Shown here: positions 1 through 8,583 of the stretch, piece after piece
Layout of the letters: every line of letters starts with the position of its first letter
How positions within the stretch are numbered: position 1 is the first letter of the stretch
DNA from: Flavobacteriaceae bacterium
GTDB taxonomy: Bacteria; Bacteroidota; Bacteroidia; Flavobacteriales; Flavobacteriaceae
Assembly (NCBI GenBank): GCA_030613745.1
Contig: JAUWLK010000015.1
Coordinates: 1-21,144 of the forward strand
Length of the DNA: 21,144 nt
Direction of reading: 5' to 3'
Position numbers and translations under genes: made by a program
Notes under the pieces: model-generated
Seen by the model: only the letters and a program-made list of their open reading frames with translations
Database searches by the model: none
What the model was told of the DNA's origin: nothing

Positions 1-1
1 A

Positions 2-835
2 CTTGTTAAAATTTTGAATATTCCTGTTGTTACTGCTAAGATGAAAGGTATGTTTTTATCTAATCCACGTTGGGCATACAATATACGTAAAGCACGTGTG
101 CAAATTGACTTTAAACTGTTGGTAAATTCTGATGAGATAAAAGATTTCAGTTTAAACAAAATAAACAAACTGATAGTAAAACACTTACAGCATAATGAAA
201 TGGAATATCAAGAAAAAGAAAAAATTATAATTCGCTCTAACAAAAGAGCAGAATTTTTAAATCATGTAATTTTTCATTGTCCTAAATGCAATAGTTTTAA
301 GGGATTTCTTGCTAAAAACAACAATCTGAATTGTAAAAATTGTGAACTCAATATATTTGTAAATCCATATGGGTTTTTTGAATCAAATAACTTTCAACTA
401 CCCTACACCAATATATTGCAAGCCTATAATCAACAAGTTCATATTTTAACAAATTATATCAATAATGAATTAAAAATTAAAAATACGGATTATCTTTTTT
501 CTGATAAAGATATTCTCATTTATAAAAGTATTGAAAATGAAGATTATAATTTAATTGGAAAGGCAAATCTATATTTTTACCTTGATAAAATTGAAATAAA
601 ATTTCATAATAAAGAACCTTTATTTTTAGATTTAGACATGATTCAGACATTAAACCCACAAGTAAATGAACGTATTGAACTTTATTATCAAGACAAAGCA
701 TATCGATTTATTGGAGAAAGTCCAGGGCTATCTGGAATCAAATGGGAAATTGCATGCAATACTGTTTGGCATCACAAAAAACAAATGCATAAACTTTCAA
801 CACATCTAAAACTATTTCAATTTCCTAACGATTAG
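2..835 (+). CDS. Lysophospholipid acyltransferase family protein (PlsC-like), C-terminal part only
   Basis: The reading frame is open to the left edge of the window, so the N-terminal part, with the HX4D acyltransferase motif, lies outside. What remains starts in the typical late PlsC block: a Pro-Val-Val strand, then Gly-Met-Phe-Leu-Ser-Asn-Pro-Arg-Trp and an Arg-Lys-Ala-Arg-Val strand, which matches the region after the substrate-binding motif of 1-acyl-sn-glycerol-3-phosphate acyltransferases. About 65 residues further on there is a small zinc ribbon (CPKC, then CKNC about 18 residues later), followed by an Asn-rich, mostly beta C-terminal domain I do not recognise. The likely role is acylation of a lysophospholipid, or a related acyl transfer, at the inner membrane. 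The C-terminal zinc-ribbon extension is not part of the minimal PlsC fold. The TTG at 14 is not taken as a start because the family match continues upstream of it. Confidence 0.7.
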   Translation, partial: LVKILNIPVVTAKMKGMFLSNPRWAYNIRKARVQIDFKLLVNSDEIKDFSLNKINKLIVKHLQHNEMEYQEKEKIIIRSNKRAEFLNHVIFHCPKCNSFKGFLAKNNNLNCKNCELNIFVNPYGFFESNNFQLPYTNILQAYNQQVHILTNYINNELKIKNTDYLFSDKDILIYKSIENEDYNLIGKANLYFYLDKIEIKFHNKEPLFLDLDMIQTLNPQVNERIELYYQDKAYRFIGESPGLSGIKWEIACNTVWHHKKQMHKLSTHLKLFQFPND

Positions 836-901
836 CAAAATATTAAACAACTTTAATAGATTAATAAGCTCCTATTTATAAAATATTTATAACTTTAAAA
901 A

Positions 902-922
902 TTATAATAAACTTTATTATAA
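902..922. repeat. Perfect 10-bp AT-only inverted repeat upstream of the hydrolase gene
   Basis: TTATAATAAA, one central C, then TTTATTATAA, ending 9 bases before the ATG of the hydrolase gene. It is too AT-rich to be a stable terminator and has no T-run. It could be an operator, or chance in an AT-rich gap. Confidence 0.25.
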
Positions 923-931
923 ATAATAAAT

Positions 932-1683
932 ATGAAAAAATCATTAATGGTAATTATTTGTTTTTTACTTTTCAATTATAATTACGCACAGCAAAAAACA
1001 ATTTTCAAGGGAAAAACAGTAAATTTTACAGCAGATGATGGTGTAAAAATTACTGCTGATTTATATATGATTTCCCAATTTGATGCACCATTTATTATAT
1101 TATACCATCAAGCTGGTTACAGTAGAGGTGAATATCGAGAAATTGCTCCAAAATTAAACAAACTTGGTTTTAACTGCATGGCTATTGACCAAAGGTCAGG
1201 AAAAGAAGTAAATGGTGTTATTAACCAAACTAATATAGAGGCTAAAAAACTTAACAAACCAACACAATATATTGATGCTATTCCTGATTTGGAAGCTGCA
1301 TATTTATATGTAAAGTATAAATTAAAACCGAATAAAATTATCATTTGGGGCAGTTCATATTCAGCTGCAATAATGTTCTATTTAGGAAGTGCTCACTACA
1401 ATGGCGTAAATGGTATTCTTGCATTTTCACCTGGTGAATATTTCAAAATAAATGGTAAAGAAATCAAATCTTATTCTTCAAGAGTAAAATGCCCCGTTTT
1501 TATAACTTCAGCTAAAAATGAGTATGACCAATGGAAAGGTATTTATAATCCTATAAAAAGTACTAAATCTTCATTCCTTCCTAAAATGTGGGAAAACACG
1601 GCTCAAAAGCATTATGGTCTGACAATAACGGACATGAAGAATATTGGAATGCTGTAACAAGTTTTTTAATGAAATTGAAATAG
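932..1683 (+). pseudogene. Secreted alpha/beta hydrolase, frameshifted near the C-terminus
   Basis: The protein begins with a signal peptide (hydrophobic residues 4-15, then Asn-Tyr-Ala-Gln). An alpha/beta hydrolase fold follows: a Tyr-His-Gln-Ala-Gly oxyanion strand near residues 58-62, a nucleophile elbow Trp-Gly-Ser-Ser-Tyr-Ser (Ser142 likely catalytic), and an acid candidate near Asp199 after the Ile-Thr-Ser-Ala-Lys strand. The literal frame stops at 1657 with an unrelated tail. In the next frame the sequence from about 1591 to the TAG at 1681-1683 encodes a classic ending (Gly-Lys-His-Gly-Ser-Lys-Ala-Leu-Trp, later Gly-His-Glu-Glu-Tyr-Trp) containing the expected catalytic histidine. Adding one A to the A-run at 1583-1586 joins the two frames. 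The catalytic His is therefore out of frame as written. The cause may be a real lesion or a homopolymer sequencing error. The next gene starts 15 bp downstream, suggesting cotranscription. Confidence 0.75.
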
Positions 1684-1698
1684 ATAAAAAGAATAGAT

Positions 1699-2763
1699 AT
1701 GTATAAAAATTTATTTAAGCTTCTATTAGCACTTCTATTAATAGTAAGTATAATCTCATGTAAAAAAGGTCTAGATCAAACTAAAAAAACAAAACCTTCA
1801 CCTAAAGAAATTCCTTTTGCATTGGTTATTCACGGTGGTGCAGGAACAATCAAAAAGGAATTTATGACTCCTGAAAAGGAGACTGCTTATACCAAAAAAC
1901 TACAAGAGGCTTTAGACACAGGTTATAAAATATTGGAAAATGGTGGTACTTCAATTGAAGCTGTCCAAAAAACCATTAATATCATGGAAAATTCACCTTT
2001 ATTTAACGCAGGTAAAGGTGCTGTTTTTAATAGCTTAGGTAAACAAGAAATGGATGCATCAATAATGGATGGTAAAACATTAAATGCTGGAGCTGTTGCT
2101 GGCGTATCACGAATTAAAAACCCAATTGATGCTGCAATTTTAGTAAAAGACAGCACCAAACATGTAATGCTATCTGGCAAAGGTGCCGAAGAATTTGCCA
2201 AACAACACCAATTACAATTTGAAGATGAATCATATTTTTATACCGAAAATCGATACCAAAGTTTATTAAGAGCTCAAGAAAAAGAAGGTGGAAAAGTATT
2301 AAACAAATCAAATTCAAAAAACAAACCTGATTTTATTGATGAGCATAAAAAAGGAACCGTTGGCTGTGTTGCAATTGATAAGAGTGGAAATATTGCTGCT
2401 GGAACTTCAACAGGTGGTATGACCAACAAAAAATTCGGACGAATAGGAGATGCCCCTATTATTGGAGCAGGAACTTACGCAAACAATATAACCTGTGGAG
2501 TTTCGGCAACAGGAACAGGTGAATTTTTTATAAGGACTTTAGCCGCTCATGAAGTATCAAACTTGATACAATATAAAAACCTAAGCTTAAAGCAAGCTTT
2601 AAAACAGGTTATTCATGTTGAAATTGACAGTCTTGGTGGAGATGGCGGTTTAATTGGCTTAGATAAAAATGGGAATATAGCATGGGATTTTAATACTGCC
2701 GGTATGTACCGTGGTTTTAAAAAATCTACTGGTGAAAATGTGATAAAGATTTATAGTGAATAA
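1699..2763 (+). CDS. Isoaspartyl peptidase/L-asparaginase (Ntn-hydrolase), predicted lipoprotein
   Basis: This is a plant-type (type III) asparaginase/beta-aspartyl peptidase, which hydrolyses isoaspartyl dipeptides and asparagine after autocleavage into two chains. The N-terminus has a hydrophobic helix ending in a lipobox, Ser-Ile-Ile-Ser-Cys (Cys21), so the enzyme is probably exported and lipid-anchored. The first family block is His-Gly-Gly-Ala-Gly-Thr (residues 45-50). The Asn-Ala-Gly-Lys-Gly-Ala-Val-Phe and Met-Asp-Ala-Ser-Ile-Met-Asp-Gly blocks lie near residues 103-125. The autocleavage site is Gly-Thr-Val-Gly, with Thr220 as the expected nucleophile. The Gly-Thr-Ser-Thr-Gly-Gly block follows at 235-240 and the substrate loop Gly-Thr-Gly-Glu at 272-275. 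All expected blocks are present and the length of 354 is normal for a precursor with a leader. It starts 15 bp after the hydrolase gene. Confidence 0.92.
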   Translation: MYKNLFKLLLALLLIVSIISCKKGLDQTKKTKPSPKEIPFALVIHGGAGTIKKEFMTPEKETAYTKKLQEALDTGYKILENGGTSIEAVQKTINIMENSPLFNAGKGAVFNSLGKQEMDASIMDGKTLNAGAVAGVSRIKNPIDAAILVKDSTKHVMLSGKGAEEFAKQHQLQFEDESYFYTENRYQSLLRAQEKEGGKVLNKSNSKNKPDFIDEHKKGTVGCVAIDKSGNIAAGTSTGGMTNKKFGRIGDAPIIGAGTYANNITCGVSATGTGEFFIRTLAAHEVSNLIQYKNLSLKQALKQVIHVEIDSLGGDGGLIGLDKNGNIAWDFNTAGMYRGFKKSTGENVIKIYSE

Positions 2764-2804
2764 CACCTATACTATAGCAAGCACCAAAAAAAAATTATCA
2801 AATC

Positions 2805-2822
2805 ACAACTTAGCAGAGTTGT
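2805..2822. promoter_or_regulatory. Small inverted repeat before the Nif3-like gene
   Basis: ACAACT, a 6-base spacer, then AGTTGT, 14 bases before the ATG at 2837. It could be a weak hairpin ending the upstream transcript or a regulator site in the leader. It is followed by mixed A/T rather than a clean T-run, so a terminator is not convincing. Confidence 0.25.
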
Positions 2823-2836
2823 ATTATAATTAATTT

Positions 2837-3931
2837 ATGATTGTAAAACAAATTACTGATTATATTGAAAAATTAGCACCACTTGCTTACGCTGAAAGTT
2901 TTGACAATGTAGGTTTATTAGTAGGTGATCATAATACAAAAGTAACTGGTATTTTAGTTACTTTAGATACTCTTGAAAAAACCGTAGAAGAAGCTATTAA
3001 CAAAAATTGCAACTTAATTATTAGCTTTCACCCTATTATTTTTAAGGGTTTAAAAAAATTAAATGGCAATACTTATGTGGAACGTGTGGTTATGAAAGCT
3101 ATAAAAAATGATATTGCTATATATGCAACCCATACAGCTTTGGATAATTCTTTTAAAGGTGTTTCTGCTAAAATGTGCGAAGTTATAGGATTACAAAACC
3201 TTAAAATTTTACTTCCACAAAGTGGAAATATAAAAAAATTAACTACATATGTCCCTCATTCAAGTGCTGAAACTTTAAGAAATGAATTATTTAAAGCTGG
3301 TGCAGGAAATATCGGTAATTATAGCAATTGTAGTTTCAATATAGAAGGGAAAGGTACTTATCAAGGAAATGAAAATTCAAATCCAACCATTGGTAAAAAA
3401 GGAAAATTACATATTGAACCAGAAATATTTTTAAGTGTAATATTTGAAAAACATCTTGAAAATAACATTTTAAATGCACTTTTCAACAACCATCCTTATG
3501 AAGAAGTTGCTTATGATATTGTTAGCTTAGATAACACACATCAAAATATTGGCATGGGAATGGTTGGCGCACTGGAAAAAGAAATAAGTTCTACGGATTT
3601 TTTAAAATTATTAAAAGAACGATTTAATTTACAATCTATACGCTATTCCGCTTTAAGCGATAAAAAAATTAAGAAAGTTGCAGTATTGGGTGGTTCAGGA
3701 AGTTTTGCTATTTCTCAAGCCAAACTGGTTGGAGCAGATATTTTTATTACAGCAGATTTAAAATATCACGATTTCTACAGGGCTGATAATCAAATAATCT
3801 TGGCAGATATTGGACATTATGAAAGTGAACAATTCACAAAAAATCTTTTAGTAGATTATCTTACGAAAAAATTCACTAATTTTGCAATCATTTTATCAGA
3901 AAATAATACAAATCCTATCAACTATTTATAG
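2837..3931 (+). CDS. Nif3-like dinuclear metal center protein (YqfO/DUF34 family)
   Basis: This is a Nif3/DUF34 family member, a hexameric protein with a two-metal site; its cellular function is not settled in any organism. Metal ligands expected for the family are visible: Ser-Phe-His-Pro with His65 (the first His of the more usual His-His-Pro is Phe here), Thr-His-Thr-Ala-Leu-Asp with His99 and Asp103, and a C-terminal Gly-His-Tyr-Glu-Ser-Glu with His327 and Glu331. The Glu-Ser-Phe-Asp-Asn-Val-Gly block at 20-26 is typical. Between about residues 125 and 235 there is the insertion found in the long YqfO-type members (CutA/PII-like fold), ending in His-Pro-Tyr-Glu-Glu. The length of 364 fits that long class. 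The stop codon directly abuts the ATG of the next gene, so the two are cotranscribed; the pairing of nif3-like and DUF164 genes recurs in many bacteria. Confidence 0.93.
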   Translation: MIVKQITDYIEKLAPLAYAESFDNVGLLVGDHNTKVTGILVTLDTLEKTVEEAINKNCNLIISFHPIIFKGLKKLNGNTYVERVVMKAIKNDIAIYATHTALDNSFKGVSAKMCEVIGLQNLKILLPQSGNIKKLTTYVPHSSAETLRNELFKAGAGNIGNYSNCSFNIEGKGTYQGNENSNPTIGKKGKLHIEPEIFLSVIFEKHLENNILNALFNNHPYEEVAYDIVSLDNTHQNIGMGMVGALEKEISSTDFLKLLKERFNLQSIRYSALSDKKIKKVAVLGGSGSFAISQAKLVGADIFITADLKYHDFYRADNQIILADIGHYESEQFTKNLLVDYLTKKFTNFAIILSENNTNPINYL

Positions 3932-4705
3932 ATGGCAAAAAAGAAAGAAGTTACCGTTGAAGACAAGTTAAGAGCTTTATATGACTTACAACTTATCGAT
4001 TCAAGAATTGATGAAATAAAAAATACCAGAGGTGAATTACCTCTTGAAGTTAAAGACTTAGAAGATGAAATTGAAGGTTTGCAAACCAGATTGAATAATT
4101 TTAGTACAGATATTGAAAATTTAGAAACTTCAATAGCAAACAAAAAAAACAATATCGAAGAGGCAAAAGTCTTAACAAAAAAGTATGCCGAGCAACAAAA
4201 AAACGTTCGTAATAATCGTGAATTTGACTCAATAACTAAAGAAGTTGAATATCAAGATTTAGAAATTCAATTGGCTGAAAAACACATCAATGAGTTTCAA
4301 GCAAAAATTGCTCAAAAAAATGAGATTATTGATGTTGCTAAAGAAAAAATGAAAGATAAATTAGATCACTTGAAACACAAGCGTGATGAACTTGATTCAA
4401 TTTTAAAAGAAACTGAAAAAGAAGAAATTTTATTAAATAAAAAATCTGGTGATTTTGGAAAACTTATTGATGAAAGATTGTTAAAAGCATATCACAAAAT
4501 AAGATCTAATGTACGAAATGGATTAGCTGTTGTAACAATTGAAAGAGGAGCTTCTGGAGGTTCATTTTTTACAATTCCACCACAACGCCAAGTTGAAATT
4601 GCAGCTCGTAAAAAAATTATTACAGATGAGCATAGTGGAAGAATCTTAATTGATTCACAACTTGCTGAAGAAGAAAAAAAGAAAATGTCAAAATATATTT
4701 CTTAA
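3932..4705 (+). CDS. DUF164/C4-type zinc ribbon family protein with the zinc ribbon cysteines lost
   Basis: The first ~175 residues are a long charged coiled coil with many Glu, Lys, Leu and Asn in heptad-like spacing. This is typical of the DUF164/CT398-like family, whose members end in a C4-type zinc ribbon. The ribbon scaffold is recognisable (Ile-Pro-Pro-Gln-Arg-Gln then Gly-Arg-Ile-Leu), but the metal ligands are not there. The first CxxC position reads Ser208-Gly-Gly-Ser211 and the second reads Asp232-Glu-His-Ser235. There is no cysteine anywhere in the protein. The fold may persist without zinc. I believe this substitution occurs in other flavobacterial relatives, but I could not check. 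The gene begins immediately after the Nif3-like stop codon, and a strong terminator follows. The molecular role of the family is not established. Confidence 0.88.
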   Translation: MAKKKEVTVEDKLRALYDLQLIDSRIDEIKNTRGELPLEVKDLEDEIEGLQTRLNNFSTDIENLETSIANKKNNIEEAKVLTKKYAEQQKNVRNNREFDSITKEVEYQDLEIQLAEKHINEFQAKIAQKNEIIDVAKEKMKDKLDHLKHKRDELDSILKETEKEEILLNKKSGDFGKLIDERLLKAYHKIRSNVRNGLAVVTIERGASGGSFFTIPPQRQVEIAARKKIITDEHSGRILIDSQLAEEEKKKMSKYIS

Positions 4706-4721
4706 TTCAGTAAAAGAAAAT

Positions 4722-4769
4722 AAATTCAAAAAAAAGTCTTCAATAAAATTGAAGACTTTTTTTGAATTT
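4722..4769. terminator. Bidirectional hairpin terminator between convergent genes
   Basis: A long inverted repeat with arms of about 22 bases (core AGTCTTCAAT / ATTGAAGACT), a 3-base AAA loop at 4745-4747, an A-run on the left and a T-run of seven on the right (4757-4763). It can stop transcription from both sides and overlaps the stop codon of the minus-strand membrane protein gene. Confidence 0.9.
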
Positions 4770-5589
4770 ACCCTAATAATAAAATTATCAAAAGCCAAAA
4801 TATTGGTACAGCTTCAACCCAAAAACTAGTATAGTAATTACTCTTATGCTCAGTAGATAAATTCAATAAAACAAGTGATATAATAGTTATCATTGATGTT
4901 ATGAGTAAAGAATTTTTAAAAATTGAGAAACTAAAATGTTCCGATATAAAAAATATCAATAATAGAATTGATCCTAAATATTTTGATTTTTTAAGTCCAA
5001 TAATTTGAGGCAAAGTTCTTATTTCAGGAATATCAAAATTAAGGTCTCTTATATCAAAAGGAATAGTTATAGCAAATAAAAATATAAACCGCTGAAAAAA
5101 CACAAGCCATACATCTTTCGTAAATAAATATTCATTATTTATTATTGGAAATAAAACAGTAACTCCTGCCCAAGAAATTGTAATTAAAAACAACTTTAAA
5201 CCAGCAATATTTCTCAAATTTATATTCTGAGAATTAAATGGCACCACATAAAAAAATGTTGCTAAAGCAAATGGGATCAGTATAAAATAAGCTTGTAATT
5301 GTAATTTAAATATTAAAATAATTAAAAATATCAAACTGACTAAATTTAATAAAAATAGTTGCAGTTTATTAGATTTTATCCATTTTGCAAAAACAATATT
5401 TATTTTTAAAATATTATAATATCTTATAAAATTATAGGAAACAAGAGTTGCAAAAAAAACAAATAATGGACTAATATTTTCGTTTAAGCCAAATTCAAGT
5501 AAGGTGATTTTAGTCAAACAATATGCCGCAATTGACACATGAATATTACTATAAATATAGAAATCTAAAAGTCGTTTTATAAACTGCAT
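4768..5589 (-). CDS. UbiA-superfamily-like multi-pass membrane protein
   Basis: The 273-residue protein has roughly eight to nine hydrophobic helices and resembles UbiA-type intramembrane prenyltransferases. The second Asp-rich motif is visible as Asp179-Ile-Arg-Asp182-Leu-Asn-Phe-Asp186, followed by a Leu-Pro-Gln-Ile-Ile-Gly-Leu-Lys block, as in UbiA members with a D-x-x-x-D loop. The first motif, normally Asn-Asp-x-x-Asp, is replaced around residues 52-60 by Tyr-Asn-Phe-Ile-Arg-Tyr-Tyr-Asn-Ile, with no acidic residue. It may therefore bind a different substrate or have no transferase activity. The gene is alone on its strand, convergent with the DUF164 gene and divergent from gcvP. The family call is based on the motif and topology, not on a close homologue, so the substrate is unknown. 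Confidence 0.6.
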   Translation of the reverse strand: MQFIKRLLDFYIYSNIHVSIAAYCLTKITLLEFGLNENISPLFVFFATLVSYNFIRYYNILKINIVFAKWIKSNKLQLFLLNLVSLIFLIILIFKLQLQAYFILIPFALATFFYVVPFNSQNINLRNIAGLKLFLITISWAGVTVLFPIINNEYLFTKDVWLVFFQRFIFLFAITIPFDIRDLNFDIPEIRTLPQIIGLKKSKYLGSILLLIFFISEHFSFSIFKNSLLITSMITIISLVLLNLSTEHKSNYYTSFWVEAVPIFWLLIILLLG

Positions 5590-5685
5590 TAATAAATATC
5601 TTTATATAAAAATAGCTATTTTTTTTATATACTCAATACATCTAGTTTTTAGGAAATTTATCAAAATTATTTCATTAAAATTAAG

Positions 5686-5693
5686 TATTTTTG
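5686..5693 (+). promoter_or_regulatory. Candidate -7 promoter box for gcvP
   Basis: TATTTTTG matches the Bacteroidetes -7 consensus TAnnTTTG and lies 21 bases before the gcvP ATG at 5715. No convincing TTTG -33 element is seen at the usual spacing. Transcription from here would give a very short leader. Confidence 0.45.
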
Positions 5694-5714
5694 ATCTCCA
5701 ATTTAATTAAAATT

Positions 5715-8561
5715 ATGCAAACAGATTCTTTCGTTATTCGCCATCTTGGTCCGCGTGGAAACCAAGTACAAGAAATGTTAAAAACCATAGGTGTAAAATC
5801 ATTAGATGAGTTGATTTACAACACAATACCAGATGATATTCGATTAAAAAATACTTTGAATTTACCCGAAGCTATGAGTGAAAATGAATTTGCTTCACAT
5901 ATTCAAAAATTAGGTTTTGAAAATAAACAGTATAAAACTTACATTGGTTTAGGATATCATGCCACAACTTTGCCAGCTGTTATACAACGTAATATTTTTG
6001 AAAACCCAAGTTGGTATACTTCTTATACACCTTATCAAGCTGAAATCTCACAAGGTAGATTAGAAGCACTGTTAAATTTTCAAACTGTAGTTTGTGACCT
6101 TACCGGATTACCTTTATCAAACTCATCTTTACTTGATGAAGGTACCGCAGCTGCCGAAGCAATGATCATGCTTTATAATGGCAGAAGTCGATCTCAAAAA
6201 AAATCAGATGCAAATCAATTTTTTATTTCAGAAGAAGTCTTACCACAAACTATTGATATTTTAAAAACCCGATCTGCTCCAATTGGTATTGAATTGGTAA
6301 TAGGAAATCATGACGAAATCAAATTTACAGATAAATTTTATGGCGCTATAGTTCAATATCCTGCTAAACATGGTGTAATTTATGACTATACGAAATTTAT
6401 AGAAACAGCACATCAAAAAGAGATTAAAGTTATAGTTGCAGCAGATCTATTGAGTTTAGCCATATTGAAGTCACCTGCGGAAATGGGTGCAGATGTGGCT
6501 GTTGGTACTACGCAAAGGTTTGGTATTCCTCTTGGATTTGGCGGTCCTCATGCCGGATATTTTGCAACCCATGATGAGTTTAAAAGATTAATTCCGGGAA
6601 GAATAATTGGGGTAACAGTTGATGCTGATGAAAATCGTGCATTACGAATGGCTTTGCAAACTCGTGAGCAGCATATTAAGCGAGAAAGAGCAACTTCAAA
6701 TATATGTACAGCTCAAGTTTTATTAGCTGTTATGGCAGGAATGTATGCTGTATATCATGGTGGTGATGGCGTAAAATATATTGCTCGTCAAATTCATTCA
6801 TTAACTAATATTTTAAATGATGCCCTTTTAAAACTAGGCTTAAAACAATACAATAAAGCATTTTTTGACACCTTAAAAATCAAGGTAAGCAATTCTGAAA
6901 AAGTTAAAGCTTTGGCAGAAGAAAGCGAAGTAAATTTTCTTTATATCAATAAAAAAACCATAGGTATTTCTATTAATGAAACAACTACATTAAGTGATGT
7001 AGAACAAATTATTGATATATTAGCTCATGCTGAAAATTTATATTCATTTAAAATTACTGATTGTCCGGTAAGTTTATCTATTCCTAAGAAATTACAACGA
7101 ACTTCAAGCTATTTAACTCACGAAGTATTTAAAAAGTATCATTCTGAAACTGAAATGATGCGTTATATCAAAAGGTTAGAGCGAAAAGATATTTCACTTA
7201 CTGATTCTATGATTTCATTGGGATCATGTACTATGAAATTGAATGCAGCTACAGAAATGTTACCGTTAAGTATGAGTAACTGGAACTCAATTCACCCATT
7301 TGTTCCAGTAAAACAAGCGCAAGGATATCATAAAATGCTTAAAGGATTAGAAAATGATTTAAATGTTATTACTGGGTTTGCAGCAACTTCTTTACAACCA
7401 AATTCTGGTGCTCAAGGCGAGTATGCTGGTTTAATGGTTATTCGAGCTTATCATGAATCAAATGGAGAAGGACACAGAAATATATGCCTAATTCCTGCGT
7501 CGGCACATGGTACAAATCCTGCTTCAGCAGTTATGGCTGGTATGAAAGTTGTAGTTACCAAAACATCAGAAAATGGAAATATTGACGTAGATGATTTACG
7601 TGAAAAAGCCATCAAACACAAAGATTACCTTGCCGGATTAATGGTGACTTATCCTTCAACTCATGGTGTATTTGAATCTTCCATTCGAGAAATTACTAAA
7701 ATTATACATAAAAACGGCGGACAGGTTTACATGGATGGAGCGAACATGAATGCCCAAGTTGGATTGACAAATCCAGCAAAAATTGGAGCAGATGTTTGTC
7801 ATCTAAATTTACACAAAACTTTTGCTATTCCACATGGTGGTGGTGGCCCAGGTGTTGGCCCAATTTGTGTTGCAGAACATTTGGTTGAATTTTTACCATC
7901 AAACCCTATAGTTAAAACTGGTGGAACAAATGCTATTACAGCTGTTTCCGCTGCACCGTTTGGCTCTGCACTAGTTGATTTAATCTCTTATAGTTATATC
8001 AAAATGCTAGGAAGTGATGGATTAACCCAATCTACCATTACAGCAATTTTAAATGCTAACTATTTAAAAGCCAGATTAGAAAAACATTACAAAATTTTAT
8101 ACACTGGCGAACAAGGTTTTTCGGCTCATGAAATGATAGTTGATTTTAGAGAGTTTAAAGAAAAAGGAATTGAAGTTACTGATATTGCAAAACGATTGAT
8201 GGATTATGGCTATCATGCACCTACTGTATCGTTTCCTGTTGCAGGCACTTTGATGATTGAACCAACTGAAAGTGAAAACAAAGAAGAGATTGATAAGTTT
8301 GCCAATGCTTTAATTCAAATTAAAAAAGAAATTGAAGCTTACGATAATGAAAATTCTGTTTTAAAAAATGCACCGCATACAGAAGCTATGTTAACAAATG
8401 ATGAATGGAATTACCCATATACAAGAAAAGAAGCTGCATTTGCTTTAGATTTTGTTTCTGAAAATAAATATTGGCCAAGTGTAAGAAGAGTTAATGAAGC
8501 CTATGGCGATCGCCATTTGGTTTGTTCATGCATTCCAATAGAAGATTATATTGAAGAATAA
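5715..8561 (+). CDS. gcvP: Glycine dehydrogenase (decarboxylating), glycine cleavage system P-protein
   Basis: This is the pyridoxal-phosphate P-protein of the glycine cleavage system. It decarboxylates glycine and passes the aminomethyl group to the lipoyl arm of the H-protein. The single-chain form (about 948 residues) contains both halves of the homodimer-type enzyme. N-terminal markers are Phe-x-x-Arg-His-Leu-Gly-Pro and a Tyr-Thr-Pro-Tyr-Gln-Ala-Glu-Ile-Ser-Gln-Gly block. The C-terminal half carries Leu-Gly-Ser-Cys-Thr-Met-Lys-Leu-Asn and the PLP-binding His-Lys-Thr-Phe (Lys701) before a glycine-rich Pro-His-Gly-Gly-Gly-Gly-Pro-Gly loop. ATG 5715 is chosen over an in-frame TTG at 5691 because the family N-terminus fits it and the TTG sits inside the promoter box. 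The gcvT and gcvH genes are not in the window. The gene looks complete and intact. Confidence 0.97.
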   Translation: MQTDSFVIRHLGPRGNQVQEMLKTIGVKSLDELIYNTIPDDIRLKNTLNLPEAMSENEFASHIQKLGFENKQYKTYIGLGYHATTLPAVIQRNIFENPSWYTSYTPYQAEISQGRLEALLNFQTVVCDLTGLPLSNSSLLDEGTAAAEAMIMLYNGRSRSQKKSDANQFFISEEVLPQTIDILKTRSAPIGIELVIGNHDEIKFTDKFYGAIVQYPAKHGVIYDYTKFIETAHQKEIKVIVAADLLSLAILKSPAEMGADVAVGTTQRFGIPLGFGGPHAGYFATHDEFKRLIPGRIIGVTVDADENRALRMALQTREQHIKRERATSNICTAQVLLAVMAGMYAVYHGGDGVKYIARQIHSLTNILNDALLKLGLKQYNKAFFDTLKIKVSNSEKVKALAEESEVNFLYINKKTIGISINETTTLSDVEQIIDILAHAENLYSFKITDCPVSLSIPKKLQRTSSYLTHEVFKKYHSETEMMRYIKRLERKDISLTDSMISLGSCTMKLNAATEMLPLSMSNWNSIHPFVPVKQAQGYHKMLKGLENDLNVITGFAATSLQPNSGAQGEYAGLMVIRAYHESNGEGHRNICLIPASAHGTNPASAVMAGMKVVVTKTSENGNIDVDDLREKAIKHKDYLAGLMVTYPSTHGVFESSIREITKIIHKNGGQVYMDGANMNAQVGLTNPAKIGADVCHLNLHKTFAIPHGGGGPGVGPICVAEHLVEFLPSNPIVKTGGTNAITAVSAAPFGSALVDLISYSYIKMLGSDGLTQSTITAILNANYLKARLEKHYKILYTGEQGFSAHEMIVDFREFKEKGIEVTDIAKRLMDYGYHAPTVSFPVAGTLMIEPTESENKEEIDKFANALIQIKKEIEAYDNENSVLKNAPHTEAMLTNDEWNYPYTRKEAAFALDFVSENKYWPSVRRVNEAYGDRHLVCSCIPIEDYIEE

Positions 8562-8583
8562 TACTTTTATTAGATATTGTAAA

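Noticed and set aside
14..16. TTG at 14 as the start of the acyltransferase
   Set aside because: The frame stays open to the window edge and the sequence corresponds to the middle of a PlsC protein, so the true start is outside.
1923..2317. Minus-strand open frames inside the asparaginase gene
   Set aside because: They mirror conserved coding blocks of the sense gene and have no independent support.
5691..5714. In-frame TTG at 5691 as an upstream start for GcvP
   Set aside because: It overlaps the TATTTTTG promoter box, and the family N-terminus begins at the ATG at 5715.
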